Shown one piece after another: positions 1-13,614 of a stretch of DNA of 64,000 bases; within the stretch, counting starts at the first letter, position 1; each line of letters opens with the position of its first letter. The stretch is from Varroa destructor (lineage: Eukaryota; Arthropoda; Arachnida; Mesostigmata; Varroidae). The stretch covers positions 1,838,727 to 1,902,726 of the forward strand of contig NW_019211457.1 in assembly GCF_002443255.2 (NCBI RefSeq), given 5' to 3'. Made by a program: the position numbers and the translations under genes. Under the pieces are notes generated by a model, which worked only from the letters and a program-made list of their open reading frames with translations, was not told the DNA's origin and did no database searches.

Positions 1-2629
1 GAAAACTCTCGCCGAGAGATCAACGCTGTCCATTCAGCCGCTCCAAACCCTCGAAGCGTCGTCTCCAGCTTTCCGTCCTCATCAATACGAAAGCAAAGAC
101 AATAGCACTAGACGAGAGTACATCCATATAACTAGATACAGTAATGCATTAAAGAAACTTTAGCTACTTTCTTTTAAGTGTTGCTCCAGTCTCTTTCTCG
201 TTCCGTGCTACGAGTAACGTCTTCATATATATGCATCTATTAAGATTTGTCACTCATCTGTGCGATCGAGCCTACATCATTCAATTGGCTTTGGGTCCGC
301 ACTCCTTTACATGCTACTATTACAGATTGAATCGCGTTACATCATCAATCAATCAATCAATCGAACGAACGCTGTCATCGTCTGACGCTATGCCTGTCGT
401 CTGCGTTGAGTGAACTACCAATTTCTGGTAGCATCTCCAGCTTCAATGGGACATAGTTGCAAAGCTGTAAACGAGACATGGCAACAGTTCAAGGTAGTGA
501 TTGACTCTCTTACCTATTCGCCAGACGCTGAGCCGACGAGCGTCTTCGTCATGCGTTCGTGCAGATGTTATTGCCAATATTGTAGCTGATGTATAGTTAC
601 ACTCAGCAGCTGTTTCGTCTGTTTACGCATTGTCAGAAGTCCGTCACTTCGTTACCCTTTCCGAGACTTCGAGACTATCGAACTTCATGTTTCTCAAACG
701 GGCTGCCTCGCCGCTGCCACAGCCAGCATCAGCACCCGCGAGCAATCTTGTTCGATTCGATTATTATATAATAGGTGTACCTGGTGGAAGGCACAAGCTG
801 GCCGTCTTCCGCCATCGCTTTCAAACAGTTTCTTTTTCATTCGTTCGTAGTTGTTACATGTACGAATAGTATTTCTTCGTTGGGCACCAGCACACGTACA
901 CGGCTTTGGGATGGCATCGAGGCCGGCGGAAAGATAAACATAAGACGGTGCGTCGACGGCGACCTTTGACTTTCAAGGGTGAGAGATCGCGCCCTTCTAT
1001 TGTATAATAGCACTAATGCCGTCGTCATCGTCTATGGATGCCTGTTCCTTGTATAGTTGTTAAACAGCGCTATGTGATGAGCTCAGCCAGGGCATTAACT
1101 AACAGCAGCACGTCAACTATAACAGGATTGAGCTGGCTGGCAGGAATCGACTGGGTGCCTAGCGATTTATCCAAGTTTATCGGCTTGCCTGCCTGGGATT
1201 GTTCTTTAGCTTAAGTAAATATGGGACAATCACCGTGTCTCAAATAGACATCGCAGGCAAGCGGCTACTTACAGGTACTAGAGCGAGGTAGGCCCTTAGA
1301 GAGATCGCGATCGATTCCGCCGTTGTCTTAGCGGTCTTGGATCATTGTTATCAAGCTGCATCGCTAGTCAGCTCTGTAGCAGCGAATGGAATACTAATGC
1401 TGCAATTAGACAGTTTCATTCTGTTACCCCCGTGCAGGCAGACAGTGGAGGTTTGGTCCAAACCGTGTGCGAAGTCTGTGAGCAGTAGAAAATCGTCCAA
1501 GGCTCGATAGTACTAACACAACCTGCAGCTGTATAACCTTCGTGAATTTGTCTGTACCCGCAGCGCTTTGATAAGTTGACCAGGCAAACGATCCGAGCTA
1601 CTAGCGTTGTACTATTTAACAGTAGTGAATAAGTACGCTTCTATAGAAGCTAATTATTAGGCTAACGACAAAAGGGCGTGCGACCTCTAATTACCGATTG
1701 TAGCGATCAGGATCATCAACACCTTTACTATTACTATCAATATGATTATTATCATCATCTTATACATTAAGGTCAATGAGCGTCACATGAACAAAGTGGT
1801 TGGCTAAATGATCACGATCTTCCGCAGCTTCTATCCAGCACGCCGAAAAAACAGGACTTTCTCTTAGCCCTTTAAAAAAAAACCTAAAATCCGCTCATTG
1901 CCTGTTGTTACTATGTATTAGCTTGCGTATTCATCTTCTCTTGCTACAACGCTGTGAAGTGTTTTCGCCAAAAACGAACTTCTATAGGACGAAACGAAAT
2001 GGAGCACCTTGAGCCTTCGACCTCTGCAGCCCTCAACTTCGATTTCGAATTAGTCTGGTCCCTCTTTAGTACTGCTATTTTTACTATATGTTCTTAAATA
2101 TACAGTTGTCAGATTTCCCTTTTAAGGCGCGTGCCAGCACGGGTGCGTCTGACAGAAACTCGCCTACACAATTACTGGAGAATCCGAATCGGATCGTTTG
2201 TTTACTGGCGGTTAGGCTTATCAGAAAGGGAGGCGGCTGCTGTAGAAGAGAGGCTCATCATTTGAGAACAGCAACGGTCAAAAAGCATGAACCGTCTACG
2301 TGGACTATCGTACGCAAACGCAGATTGAGGTACTATATGCACTCCTGAGCAGACCTCGTATCCGACCCGAGAAGCATCAGAAGTCCTCCCCCCACATCAG
2401 CTTAGCATTGCCTGCCGTTGGAGAGTATGGTGTTCCACGGGGTCTGCTCTAACAACAGATAGCGTTTGCGTGAGAAAGAGAAAGAGATGAAGATCGAGAC
2501 CAACTGAGAGATTCTGGAGTGAGCGCGCCCAGCAGAAAAAAGACTCGGGAACAGCGCTACGTTAGGCGCACTGCTACAATACAGCAAGAGGATTTGTCTT
2601 GATAGTTTTCGATTTTTTGAACAAATGTT

Positions 2630-2882
<253 letters not shown>

Positions 2883-3573
2883 AAACTTCGTCGTCTTCGG
2901 CAACAACAACGACGACTACAACTTTTACTTCGGAATGATTGTATTGATGATGACAACAGAGACGACGATGGCCAGAAACATACGTTCCTATGCCTGCCGT
3001 TTTGGGGGTCGACTGATGTTTCGTTGGCCGGGCAGCTGGTCGGCTCGCTCCGTTGCTCAGGAGCGATCTGCTTGCTTCTTTGTCCGTCTCGGTTAGGCCA
3101 CGCCAATACATATGGTATGACGGTGATCTAAGCAACGTGGCTCGTTTTCGTCGTAGCTTTACTCGTAGAAAGGTACATCTACAGCGAGTCCTTCTAATAG
3201 CAAAAGCGGCCACAGCAGCAAGATCCCAGTAAGCGTCTTAATCGCTATCACCAGTTGTGCGAACCGCGTTTCGTTAGCGGTCCACGTAAATACAGGAAAC
3301 GCGCATAGGTGAGACTGGATTCACGATGTATTAGTTGGCGCTACTATAGTACAAATCCGTGGTACCATCACCTATCGTATTATATATACTATGTGGTATA
3401 TGTTGGAGGACGGGTTGACGGTTATCTGTTACCTGTTCCGGCGTTTCTATTTTTTCGTGTCGTTCTCGCTTTGTTGTCCCATTTCATCTGGGTCGATGTC
3501 CCATCCCCCCTCCGATGTCTGAAAGTACGGGGTTCTCGGTTGGACGCATCTTCTTCTATTCTAGCGGCAGCCT

Positions 3574-3607
3574 GTAGGAGGCGGGCGGGCGGGCTGGCGG
3601 GCGGACA
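3574..3607. repeat. GGCG/GGGC short G-rich repeat
   Basis: A run of GGCGGGC units stands out in AT-rich DNA. Several G-runs of three lie close together, so it could form a G-quadruplex. This is inferred from base composition only. Confidence 0.6.
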
Positions 3608-4453
3608 GTGTCGGATCGAGCCCTCGCGTTGACTCGAAGCAGCGGTTTCCGTCGGACTCATTCAGCTCATTGCTACCCATGGTAAAATGCTGTTCTATAG
3701 ACGCGTATATTTCTGTAGTGCATACGTTAGTTTTCGTGAAAGAGAAAAGATTCGACCGAGCGTGTCGTAGCAGGCGGAGGTCGACATTGAAAAGATGGCT
3801 CGATGGCCGACTTGGCAGTAAAGGCAGCCACTGGCATTGTTCTGCTTAATATTTCCCTTGAAGAGGCACAAGCATCGTGTCTGATTCCGTATTCCTTTAG
3901 TATTTAGGGCAGGCTCAGATTGACAGAATATACCATATAAGCAGATACTATGTTAGTTCTTGTAGATATTTTGTTTTTGCATATTTCTTGGCATATGTCT
4001 ACTTGGCCTAAGTACATATGTACAATTCCATCGAAAAAAAGACTGTTTTTATCTTTTATGTCTTAGTGCTAACTAGCCGTTGATCGTGTGTTGCTACTAT
4101 TATTATCATTATTAAACTTCTACTATATAATTGGCAGCAGCTGTCGCTATGGATTTGTAAACGCATCATATGTGCATCAGACCTGAGGTCGCAGTTATCG
4201 CCGGTCAAACAGATGTACCGTGGCACCGCCGATATGCGCACCGTCAAGTGTTCATGAATCGTTCGTGCAGCGACACTATGTGATATATCGCCCGGCAGAG
4301 ACGGCTAATGGCTAGACGATTTGACCTCTACCCTGAGATGAGCCCTCGTGTAGCCGCAGTCACAATGGCATAATGTTTTCTTCCCTAACGGGGTCATAAG
4401 CGGAAAGCTTCTGAACTGATCAGATACTCAGACGGCTTGCAGACACCTCAGAC

Positions 4454-4581
4454 ATGTCTGATTTTTCTTCGCAAGGAGGATTGTTGTCGCTAGCCGACGA
4501 AGACAAAATAGAAAAGGAAGAGTCAGCACCGTTCGATGCGCTAGTTCAGAGCCACAAACGTCAGCAGGGAGTTCTTAGCAG
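4454..4581 (+). CDS. Candidate first coding exon (42 codons), unknown gene
   Basis: An ATG at 4454 opens a frame preceded by an in-frame TGA. It encodes 42 residues of protein-like composition: MSDFSSQGGLL, then an acidic Asp/Glu/Lys stretch, then KRQQGVLS. It ends in phase 2 at an AG|GTAACC donor, just before the in-frame stop. The prospero homeodomain exon at 17310 also begins in phase 2, but a direct join would omit half of the homeodomain, so at least one more exon would be needed. I do not recognise the peptide. It may be the start of prospero, of another gene, or chance. Confidence 0.25.
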
Positions 4582-7125
4582 GTAACCGACGGGTAAAGAT
4601 TGGTTGGCCAGTTCATGAACCACGACCCTGCGGACCTTCCCAGTCTGACTAGACTGCTAAGCGAGTCGAGTTGTGCTCCGAAGAGTCTGACTGCTCTCTC
4701 CGGAAACTTGGAGCAACAATATCGGCTCGGGCTGTTTGTCTTAGACTTGGTGCTAGATTTCGGGTGTCTGGCTACCAGAGGAGCTCGCCTTCTCGGAGAA
4801 GTTGTTCTGAGGTTTCTCTTCTCAGCAGTTATAACAGCCAAGGCGGTGACGGCTGTCGGTGTGCTCCGAGATCGGAGATCCGTTTCCTTTGCACACGTCA
4901 CACTGCCAAACTTTCTGGCCGGGTCAGGTCTAAATTCGAGTTCGGTGGGCCCGAGCAGCAGCATCCGGATATGATGTACCCTAATACCTTAGATAGGTCG
5001 GTGCGGGTCTCATTTCGATGTGAATTACCTTCTTTAGGTCGATATATTGATAGCGAGTCACGGTGCTGATTGCAGCTGTTCGATTCAGTGGCCTTCACAA
5101 CCTAAATGTCCCCTGGAGCATAAGTGTTGCAGGTTGAACGGTCCAGCATATTCATCGGCTTATTCGATTGTTGTTGATCGCACATCCTGAATTTCAAGTC
5201 TGTATAACACGATCAAATATAGACAGTCCACCGGACTTTGGTCGGTCCAAGGATATCTGTAATCCAGTATCGTATATTGCAATTTAGATGTTTATGTACA
5301 TCAAATGTGAACTATGCCTTTAATGAAAAGGAGAATCGAGTCTAAGGATTGAGCAAGGATAGGTAGACGGAATGTTTGTAGATTTGCTATCATCTCATTA
5401 TCAACATACCTTTTAGTGGATGCCCAATTTAAATCTACTTGTTCAATAATACTTTTGTCGTTCAGTTATGTCAAACACAAGCCCAATTGTGTCAGGGTCT
5501 ATAATATTCTAACGGGGTTTACGAAGCGAGATATTTTTGCCATTGCTTAGCACGTTCCCGCCTATGTCGAATCTTGTTATAGTTATCATTTCTGTTGTTA
5601 TTGAAAGTGTTCTGTTCTGACTTCGTAAAATAATACCAATTGCGTCGCGAGACCAGTCGTGTTGTCGTCACCAGAGTGAATTGGAAGCCCCGGACGAACG
5701 AGCAGCTGGTTTTCTTCGACGGATCCCCTAAATCTCTGTTGTCTCCTGATCCAATGGCTGTTAAGTCGTTTGGGCCGTCGATCAGTAATCAGTCATACAA
5801 AAAGAAATCTAGCGTACGATACATGCCAGTACCAAGATGAGAGATGGGTCGGTGGATCGCGCAGCGTAACTGCCTTTTTTCTCTTTTTCTATTCTATATA
5901 ATACAAAGTGTCCATACGCAACAGATAAAGCGGCTACAATCGTACCGAGTAAACAGCGACAGACCAGCGATCGCGACTACAACTTACCCCGCGCTGGCAT
6001 TGTCAGAAGCCAGGGGAGAAGACGCGTGTGAGAGATTAAACGTAAAAAAAAATAAAAGCAACAGGCGATAGAGTATAGGAAAGCGACGGGAGTGAGGAAA
6101 AGGTGACTATCTCCATCAGTCCACCATGAACACTTCATGCAATACTCTTGCCGCGACTCAGGCCGACAACGAAAGAGCAGTAGTAATTACGAAAGCAAGA
6201 ACGGCAACCGAAATTACTGAATGGACTCCGACAACGTTTCTGGGGCAAGCGACTACTCCAACGGAAGAAAGTAACGAAGATATTTCGTGAGCCATTACTA
6301 GCCCTATATATAGCACTTAACGATGGTGCAAATAAGCGTTTTACCCGTTGATCTTGTGGTAATCGACCAGCGACTGTAGCACCATGTAGTAGCCGTAACT
6401 GCGGTGATTTTCCGCTAGTTTCTAACGCTAACCGGGTCAACTCAACGGCTCTTGAAATCATTGGGGGAGTAGTATGAACGAATGTAGCGTGAAGGTGCGC
6501 ACCAACTTCGTTTTGAGAAGTCCATCACCATCATAACCAGTGATGGAAACGCCTACATCAAGCCCGTCATCGAATGACGAGTAATTGGCCGTGTGCCACG
6601 TTTTGAATCGGTTGTATGGCCACACCGGTAAAGGAAACCTCCGATCAGAAGCCATCCTAAAACGGAAAAAGCCAACACGAGCTACAACCGCATAACAGCT
6701 AAAGAAATACTGCTTTGAGAGGCTCTTTGATCAGCTGTTCGAGGCTGTATTCGATTTCTCCTCCTTTTCCTCGGAGATCATGGGCATTCGTTTGATTGTC
6801 TGGTACTCCTGGCTCGTTTTTCTGCTAAGCCAATTGAGCAGCGTCTTAAGACTCGCCCACAGACCACGGTGGCAGCCACCATGGCACAATACGCATTCGG
6901 TCTTCAGTTAGCTATAGACATCAGACGCCGGTATAAGCGACATGCGATCCATGACTCAGATATCCGCGAACCGACAAAGGCTCGGATAGTCGAAGCATAG
7001 TAAAATATAGCTGTAACTGCCGTCGCAGTTGGTTCCGTTGCTGAAGTCAAAAGTGAAAGCGACGGCCGGTCCCGTTGTCGTATGGCAGCAAAACAGCGAA
7101 TGCCATCTGGTCGCCAAGTGAAACG

Positions 7126-7173
7126 ACGAGCGAGCGAGCGAGCGAACGAACGAACGAACGAACGATGCTAAAG
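7126..7173. repeat. (CGAG)n followed by (CGAA)n tetranucleotide repeat
   Basis: About five CGAG units change into about six CGAA units, a compound microsatellite that probably arose by one substitution followed by slippage. Confidence 0.9.
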
Positions 7174-7559
7174 GAACGCTTCGTTGGGCCCGCTAGGAAG
7201 GGATGATTCGATAAGTCTCAAGCGCTTGTTGTTGTCTGCTTCGAATAAATACCGTGGTGGCCGGTATCTGCTAGGTACCAACTGTACAATACTGAAGTTA
7301 GCAGCGAGCAGAAAGGCAGAGGGTTAGTTAGAAGGTGAGGGTGGGAAAAAGGATGAATCTACGAAAGGGGATGCGTTTTAGAGTGAACTAGCGTACCCGG
7401 TTAGAGAATGAGCTCATCTCATCCTTTTTCCATATGTGCTTATGGGGACGAGTCCTGCATAGGCGGCCATTGGAGTATTGTTGTAGTAGTAGTAGTAGTG
7501 GCTGGTTTTATTGATGCTGGTGGTGTTCTTGTACTACTCTCCCAGGAGATACTATGCAG

Positions 7560-7656
7560 GTTCGACTAAGTAAAGCCGAACAGCTAAGCAGCACATTTCG
7601 TAGTCAAACGAAGCCTAGGCAAAGGAGAGCTAAACAAGCTGACTCCTCTGCGTCGT
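7560..7656 (+). CDS. Candidate internal exon, basic peptide
   Basis: A possible acceptor (tactatgcag) is followed by 32 open codons in phase 0 and a strong GTAAGT donor at 7657, ending in phase 1. The peptide is Ser/Gln-rich with a basic core, TKPRQRRAKQ, resembling a nuclear localisation signal. Only one of the three frames is open. It lies on the prospero strand 10 kb upstream of the homeodomain exons, so a prospero exon is conceivable, but there is no family match and the phase does not fit the candidate at 4454-4581. Confidence 0.2.
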
Positions 7657-9499
7657 GTAAGTTCCGATCACGTCGGCTGGTCGGACACGCTTGACCGCGT
7701 TAATGTAACCCCTAGCGGGCCTTCAGGGGTGCTGCTGTATTCGGTAGACGCGCGCTTCACAGAGGCAGGCACGGCATCCGCTGCAGTTAAGATGCACTGG
7801 CCAACAGTGCTCTGTGGAGGCTAGAGGAGACAGAAAAGATCAACCTGGAGCTTGGGACAGCTTGAAGCCTGCCCAGCGCCTAGAAATCTGTGAGTTGAAA
7901 TGAGTCCCTGAGTCACTGAGGCGCGTTCCGCTTGGTGCCCTATGCGTGCTAGACTAGCGCACCCGAATCTTCTAAACGTGTGTAGGTAAAACCAGCAGTC
8001 TGCTAGAGTAGGTGGTGCCAGGCAGACTACCTAAATCTGCAGTAGCATCTACCGTTGCCACTGCTGCCTTCGTCATCATCATCATAATTGTTATCATCGA
8101 AGTCATCGTTGAGTTCCTGACCTGACGAAAGCGACGCCACCGGATTCTGTGAAGTTCCCTCTCATGGGTCTTGCGCGTGGGTCGCTTGACTGCATTAGCC
8201 GGATCAGAGGGCAGGAGCAGCTATGGAGTTGCCGCTGCCGCGACGAAATCAGACGGGTGCCAAAAGTGCATGGTACCGGCTACGTTGCTTCAGCAGGCCC
8301 TGCGGCTTGCCTCAGGTTGCTGACTTGCTTGGTTCGCCTGCTGGCGGGCTTGAAGAGATGGTGTTAGTCGCCCTCGTTGTTCCTAGAGGACAATAGCAGC
8401 AGAAGCAGTGGCAGCGGAGCGACTAGGAAGTGGCTTGAGGACACGGTAGTCACGAAGCGTGTCCCCGAGGAGCCATTAGATAGATAGCGGTAGGACGCTG
8501 TGACTGCAGAAACTCTGGCAATGGTGGCTTAGACGACTCCAGTCCGCCATAGATATTATCATCATTGAGATGGCCAAGAAGACCTACTACTCATCGTTCA
8601 GGCATAAAGCTAAGTTTGTCTGCGGGGCTCGCAGAGCGAAGCGTCTGATAGGCTACAACTAGCTACTAGATCGTCCGAGGAACGCCCAATCATAGGGTCA
8701 CAGGTCACGTCGGTGGCCATGTTTGGTGCGTTGCCTAGCGACATGTTAGGCATCAGACGAACAGGAGGTAATAGAGGGGGAGAATCCAGCAAAGGTACAC
8801 ACCACAAGCAGCCGACAGGCATGGTCCCGGTGCCACCAGATCGGCATTACCCTTCTATCTTCAAGTAGGAGCCGACGGCAGGGTTAGGGGGCCGTTTCTA
8901 CTGTTCAGGACATCAGGTCCCCAAAGAGATACCAAAGGGCCCGGTCGCCGGCTGGACAAGACCAAGTTCACTTTATAAGCTATTACCTTCGGACGTAGCG
9001 GCGGGTAGCAACGACAGTACCGGTTGGGGTAGAGCTGAAGCTGTCGGTTTACCACCGTTATCCTATTCGCTGGCCTGTTGGGGAACGACTCTAGCTTTAC
9101 AAAGCCTGCTTCACGGTTTGTCCTGGGCTCGCTTTGGGGCAGGGCAATGGGTGGTGTTCCGACGTGATCTGGAGACACCGCAACCACCGCGACTCAGGAC
9201 GCCGAACTCGCTCAGGACTCAGGAGAACCCATGAAAGTACTAGATGAGAATGAGAACGCCTAGGAGAAAGCACCATGGAGCTGGGAGCTAAATAGTCATC
9301 TGTGTGATAATCAGTACATGATGAGAAAGACGAAAAGCAACCTTTGGGCTAAACTTAGAGTAAGCAGCAATAGGAACACATTTGTTCGAATACATATACG
9401 CTTCTAAATTTTCAGTGTACTTTAATGAAGTAAATCTCTGATGTATAATTAGTATCGTACATTTCGTACGCTCGATGCGTTCGAAGGGAAATTTCTGGA

Positions 9500-9538
9500 A
9501 CTGTAGAGGATTGTGGGATTTGAACTATCCTCTACAGT
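9500..9538. repeat. Perfect 12-bp inverted repeat (hairpin)
   Basis: ACTGTAGAGGAT at 9500-9511 is matched by its exact complement at 9527-9538, with a 15-base loop. There is no gene around it. Confidence 0.8.
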
Positions 9539-12500
9539 GATATGCTAGGATGAATAGCTCCTAGTCACCTCAAGACCGTTGAGTATTGATCAGATTAGAC
9601 GTTCAAGATAATACTCCCCAGGCCTTTAGGTTCTATGGTAAGCATTTTCTTGAGCCGTTGGTTATAGGCAGAAGCGATTGCAGTAACAGCGATTGTTGCC
9701 ATTGCTTGACCCGCAATGCTGTCCATTGGCATAGAAATTTCCGTGCAGATTTCCCTGTAGACGGATATACACGTATCTTTTAATCTGCAGCCCGTATTGC
9801 TGACTTTGCGGATCTTGATTTGGTCGGCGGATGCTTTAAAAAGGATTGAATACACCGACCGGCGACACCTAACAAGAAGGATAATTATAAGACATTTCTC
9901 GAAGCGTCGCCAACAATGTAACGATAACTGCTATTACACTGTGACTCGATAACTTTATGACGTAAAATCATAATTTTACTGTCGATTTCCGTATCGAGCT
10001 CATACCGATGCACCGCTATGTCCAACCATCACGTACACGTGTAGATTAGGTATACGCAAGCCGGACTGCGTTGGGAAATATCTGTCCGAGACAGGTGCAC
10101 TTAGCAGAAATAGTTGATTTTAGTAAAAGGATATTTTTATGCGAGTAATAGACGTCGCTGGCGCAGACGCTTGGCAAAAGGTCGCCCCTGATCTGAGCCA
10201 TGACGGGAACGCAGGCTGTAAAATCGATCGATTGTTGGTACAGCAGATCTTACACATGACGTTCTCCATAGTATCGGTAGTTAGCGGAACATCATACTAG
10301 TGAATATCGTCAGCCTACTACGAATCGAAGTTACTATCCCGAAGCGGTGGCCGAGAGAAAACTTCACGGGACAGTGGGGCACTGCACCTGAGCACGATGA
10401 AACGCAATCGTCTGGCATCGTTTGTTTCTCTTATTGTTATTGCTGTCCAGTCGGATTGCCGGTTTGACTTTGAAACGAGCCTACTACTGTTAGGTCATGT
10501 TTGCCGCGTTTGGATCGATTCTGGTTCCGTGGGAGAGCTAGCTCCGGTAGGCTGTCGTGGGCGACGGTTTCGTCGACGTCCTGGCGACTTCTGCCGTTTT
10601 CGGTTCAATTTACCTAGTAACTTTTGACGGAGCCTGTCGCCTATCCAACAGAGCGGGATCGCTGAAATGCCGATGGTTCTAGTCCACTGCGTTTGGTGAA
10701 ATACTCAGCCTGACGTCGTATGACGCTACCTAATCAATCGTCTGCTTTCGTTCGCCTAATTTCGTCCGATGGAGCATTGCGGACGGCATCGAACGCTACG
10801 TCAAGTGGACCATTGCAGCTGTCATTGGCATTTAGTAAAATGTGTTATTTTTGCTTATTCATATATGTGCCACTAGCAGGACTCAAACTAGGAACCTCAC
10901 AACTTTGTCGGCCGGAGATCGAACAACATATGCACAGGCAGTAACAAAATACGGCCCGTGGTAATAATAACAAAGTCCGCGTGAAACGGGTAACGTAGTT
11001 GTGTAGGCAAATCTATATGCAGCAATGTAAAATACTCTATGTATAATCAGTTTATATAATTCTATGCGATGGCTTACGTGCAGCAAACGGGATTATCAGC
11101 TTTATCGTTCGTCTTCCATTTAACAAAAATCGTGGGTAACATCTTCAGAGCTACACGACGCGCCTCGATGTCGCCCTGAACTTCAGTTGTAAAGCGGACA
11201 CAGCACTTGTTTATATGTTGGCCTCAAGAATCGTGACTTATGCAACCGTTAAATTTTAAGAATTCAGCGAGTCACAGAGTCGACATGCATCGTCTATACT
11301 TCGAAACACTTCTACCGTCTGCGGTGACCGTGATGGAAGTGCGTGAGCACCCATAGCTACCACAATCTCGATCTTCACTGCTCTTTCTATGTATGTTTAT
11401 GTAACGTATTCTACTGTGTTTACCATTCGCGCGAACATTGTTATGGCTTCGCCGGTGGACGATCCGCCGCGGGACCCCTATTCTGTTTCTGGTAAGCAAG
11501 CAATAAGTGGCCATCCGTAATGTCATTCTTCGTCAAAGCATTACTACTACTACAATGATCCCACCGACCTATCGGACCATCGAGTATCCAAAGACAAAAT
11601 AATAGAATTAATAATCAATAGGAGGACGCTGCTGAAACACCCACAGGTGGCCGATCAGACAACATCCATGACGTTAAATCAAAATGAGACAGATGAACGT
11701 CCAGCTTTTGATTGGTCGTGGCCGATTTTATCATTTGCCGTCCGGGGCTGTAAGCATCGTTGAGACGCCGTTAACAGCAAGAATAATATTATGATTGCGG
11801 TGACGCCGACACGATAGCAGCAATTTGATCAGTCCGTTTCATCAGCGAACAACATTGCAACGACGTTAGAAAAACTGCGACCAAGCAAGTTACGTATGAC
11901 GTTTCTGCGTTTACTTGTGAATGATCCTCTCTTTATTCAGCCGACGCTCAGACCGAATGTCAAAGAGAACACACTAAGTAAACAACGTAAAGGTACATGA
12001 CACAGCAACAGCACCCGCAGCGACGCAATAGGACAAGCGACAACCAACAGCAGTCGCCGATAACAAAACAGAACAACGCGTTTTTCTGTCATAGAAAAGA
12101 GCGTAAGCTGCCACGTAATCGCAGGACACGGTGAAGGCGCTGACTGCGAAAAAGCGGTACGAGGCCTCCACTGCCACCGCTTCTATAACGCGCTCATAGA
12201 CAGTTTCCCTTTGAGTGAGTAGTTTTGTCTAGTTGTGATAGGTGATTATTGACTGGTGACTAGTAGTGTGGTGGTAAACTATTGTGGGTAAGACCTGGCC
12301 ACCGTCCTCCGGCAAGCAGCACACTTGCCTTAGCTCAACCTTATTTTAGGGTTCGGATAAGCTATAGTATTAGAATAAAACTCTATAGGATTCTACTTCG
12401 CCACTCGAAAAATTCAAGACAAGGACAAAAAGAGAATACATTTAAAACATTTCCTTCACCTATGGAATCATCGTCGACTTTATGATGTAGATAGACGGCA

Positions 12501-13546
12501 AGCAATTGCTTCTATTATTCGTTTTTTGTTTTTGGCCTGCTTTTGTCCTCTGTGGTCTTCGTACGAACGGGGCTTTACCAGCAGCCTGCGATAGAGGAGT
12601 GCCGAAGTTTTTGCAAAAGAGGCGAACACAAAGGCGGCCCGAACAGGGAAATTTTTCATAGTCGATCATAAGCGCCCCGTACGTACTTCGTCGACTTGCA
12701 AGGTATGGAACATTATTGCTCACTACTGATGCCCGTCTGCTTGCAGTTAGATGATTCAGTGGTGTATGTTATTGGTAGCAGCGTCATGTAAAAGGTTAAT
12801 AGTATAATTGGCTATCGGCGACTTGATCGAAAGTTCGGGAGCTTCAATATTTTATTAGATCATCTATGGTCCATCTTTCGTGGTATTCTGGGACAGGACA
12901 TTGGGTCGGGTTTTGGCGGAGTTCACCGTTTGCTCGGCCAACACCGTAGGACTGAGCAAGAGTAACGAATAGATCTTGTTAGCTCCTGAGAAGCCTGACG
13001 GTTGTCGTCGTCGCTGCAGCAGCCCGCAGAACCCTTGGCCATGGCATGGAACTTCTGCTCTTGGTACGCCCGTCAAGTCTCTGAACGACAACTTCGTTGC
13101 CGACCCGTTGCCGTCGCTTCTGCCACAGTGAAAGCTGCGCTTTGGCCAGATGTCGGAGTTACTCTCGATTTATGGGAGAGCCACTGTTCCATAGAGCGAC
13201 CGATTGCTTGTACCAGCTCCTCACTGGGGTGATGTCTAAAAGGAGCTGAGCGACTTGGAGCACCCGCAGCAGCGGGCGCCATCGCTGCAGACTCGAATAG
13301 CAGTCTTCTCTGCTTTGCTCTTCGTTCTTTTCGACACAGGACTTTAGTGAATGAAGCGAGTTAAAGAATCAAAAAAAAAAGTACGACTTAGGCAGGAAGT
13401 ACTCTGGGCCTCTCAGATCTTTCGATCGGTGCGGGAGCGGCACAGCCTTCTACTCGGGCCATAGCTTTCCGCAATAGTCACTGCACGGGACGGAACCAGT
13501 CGGAAATTTCTGTGCAGTAGGAACATCGATCGAATGCGGTTCCTAA

Positions 13547-13548
<2 letters not shown>

Positions 13549-13610
<62 letters not shown>
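13549..13610. repeat. (AT)n microsatellite, about 31 units
   Basis: A pure AT dinucleotide array of about 62 bp in non-coding DNA. Confidence 0.97.

Positions 13611-13614
<4 letters not shown>

Noticed and set aside
1..169. Frame open from the left edge of the window
   Set aside because: About 55 codons with no conserved motif. Being open at an edge is weak evidence.
1760..1785. Ecdysone-response-like sequence AGGTCAATGAGC
   Set aside because: One half-site is good but the other deviates, and there is no gene nearby whose control it would explain.
4575..5098. Overlapping frames of 124-132 codons on both strands
   Set aside because: Several frames are open at once because the stretch is richer in GC and poor in stops. 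No single frame has splice sites or a domain, though a minus-strand Ser/Arg-rich exon cannot be fully excluded.
10397..10627. 76-codon frame with a signal-peptide-like start and Arg-rich end
   Set aside because: The hydrophobic start is suggestive, but there is no TATA box, no poly(A) signal, no splice site and no conserved pattern.
10861..10955. Possible minus-strand tRNA B-box
   Set aside because: No A-box and no cloverleaf could be formed.
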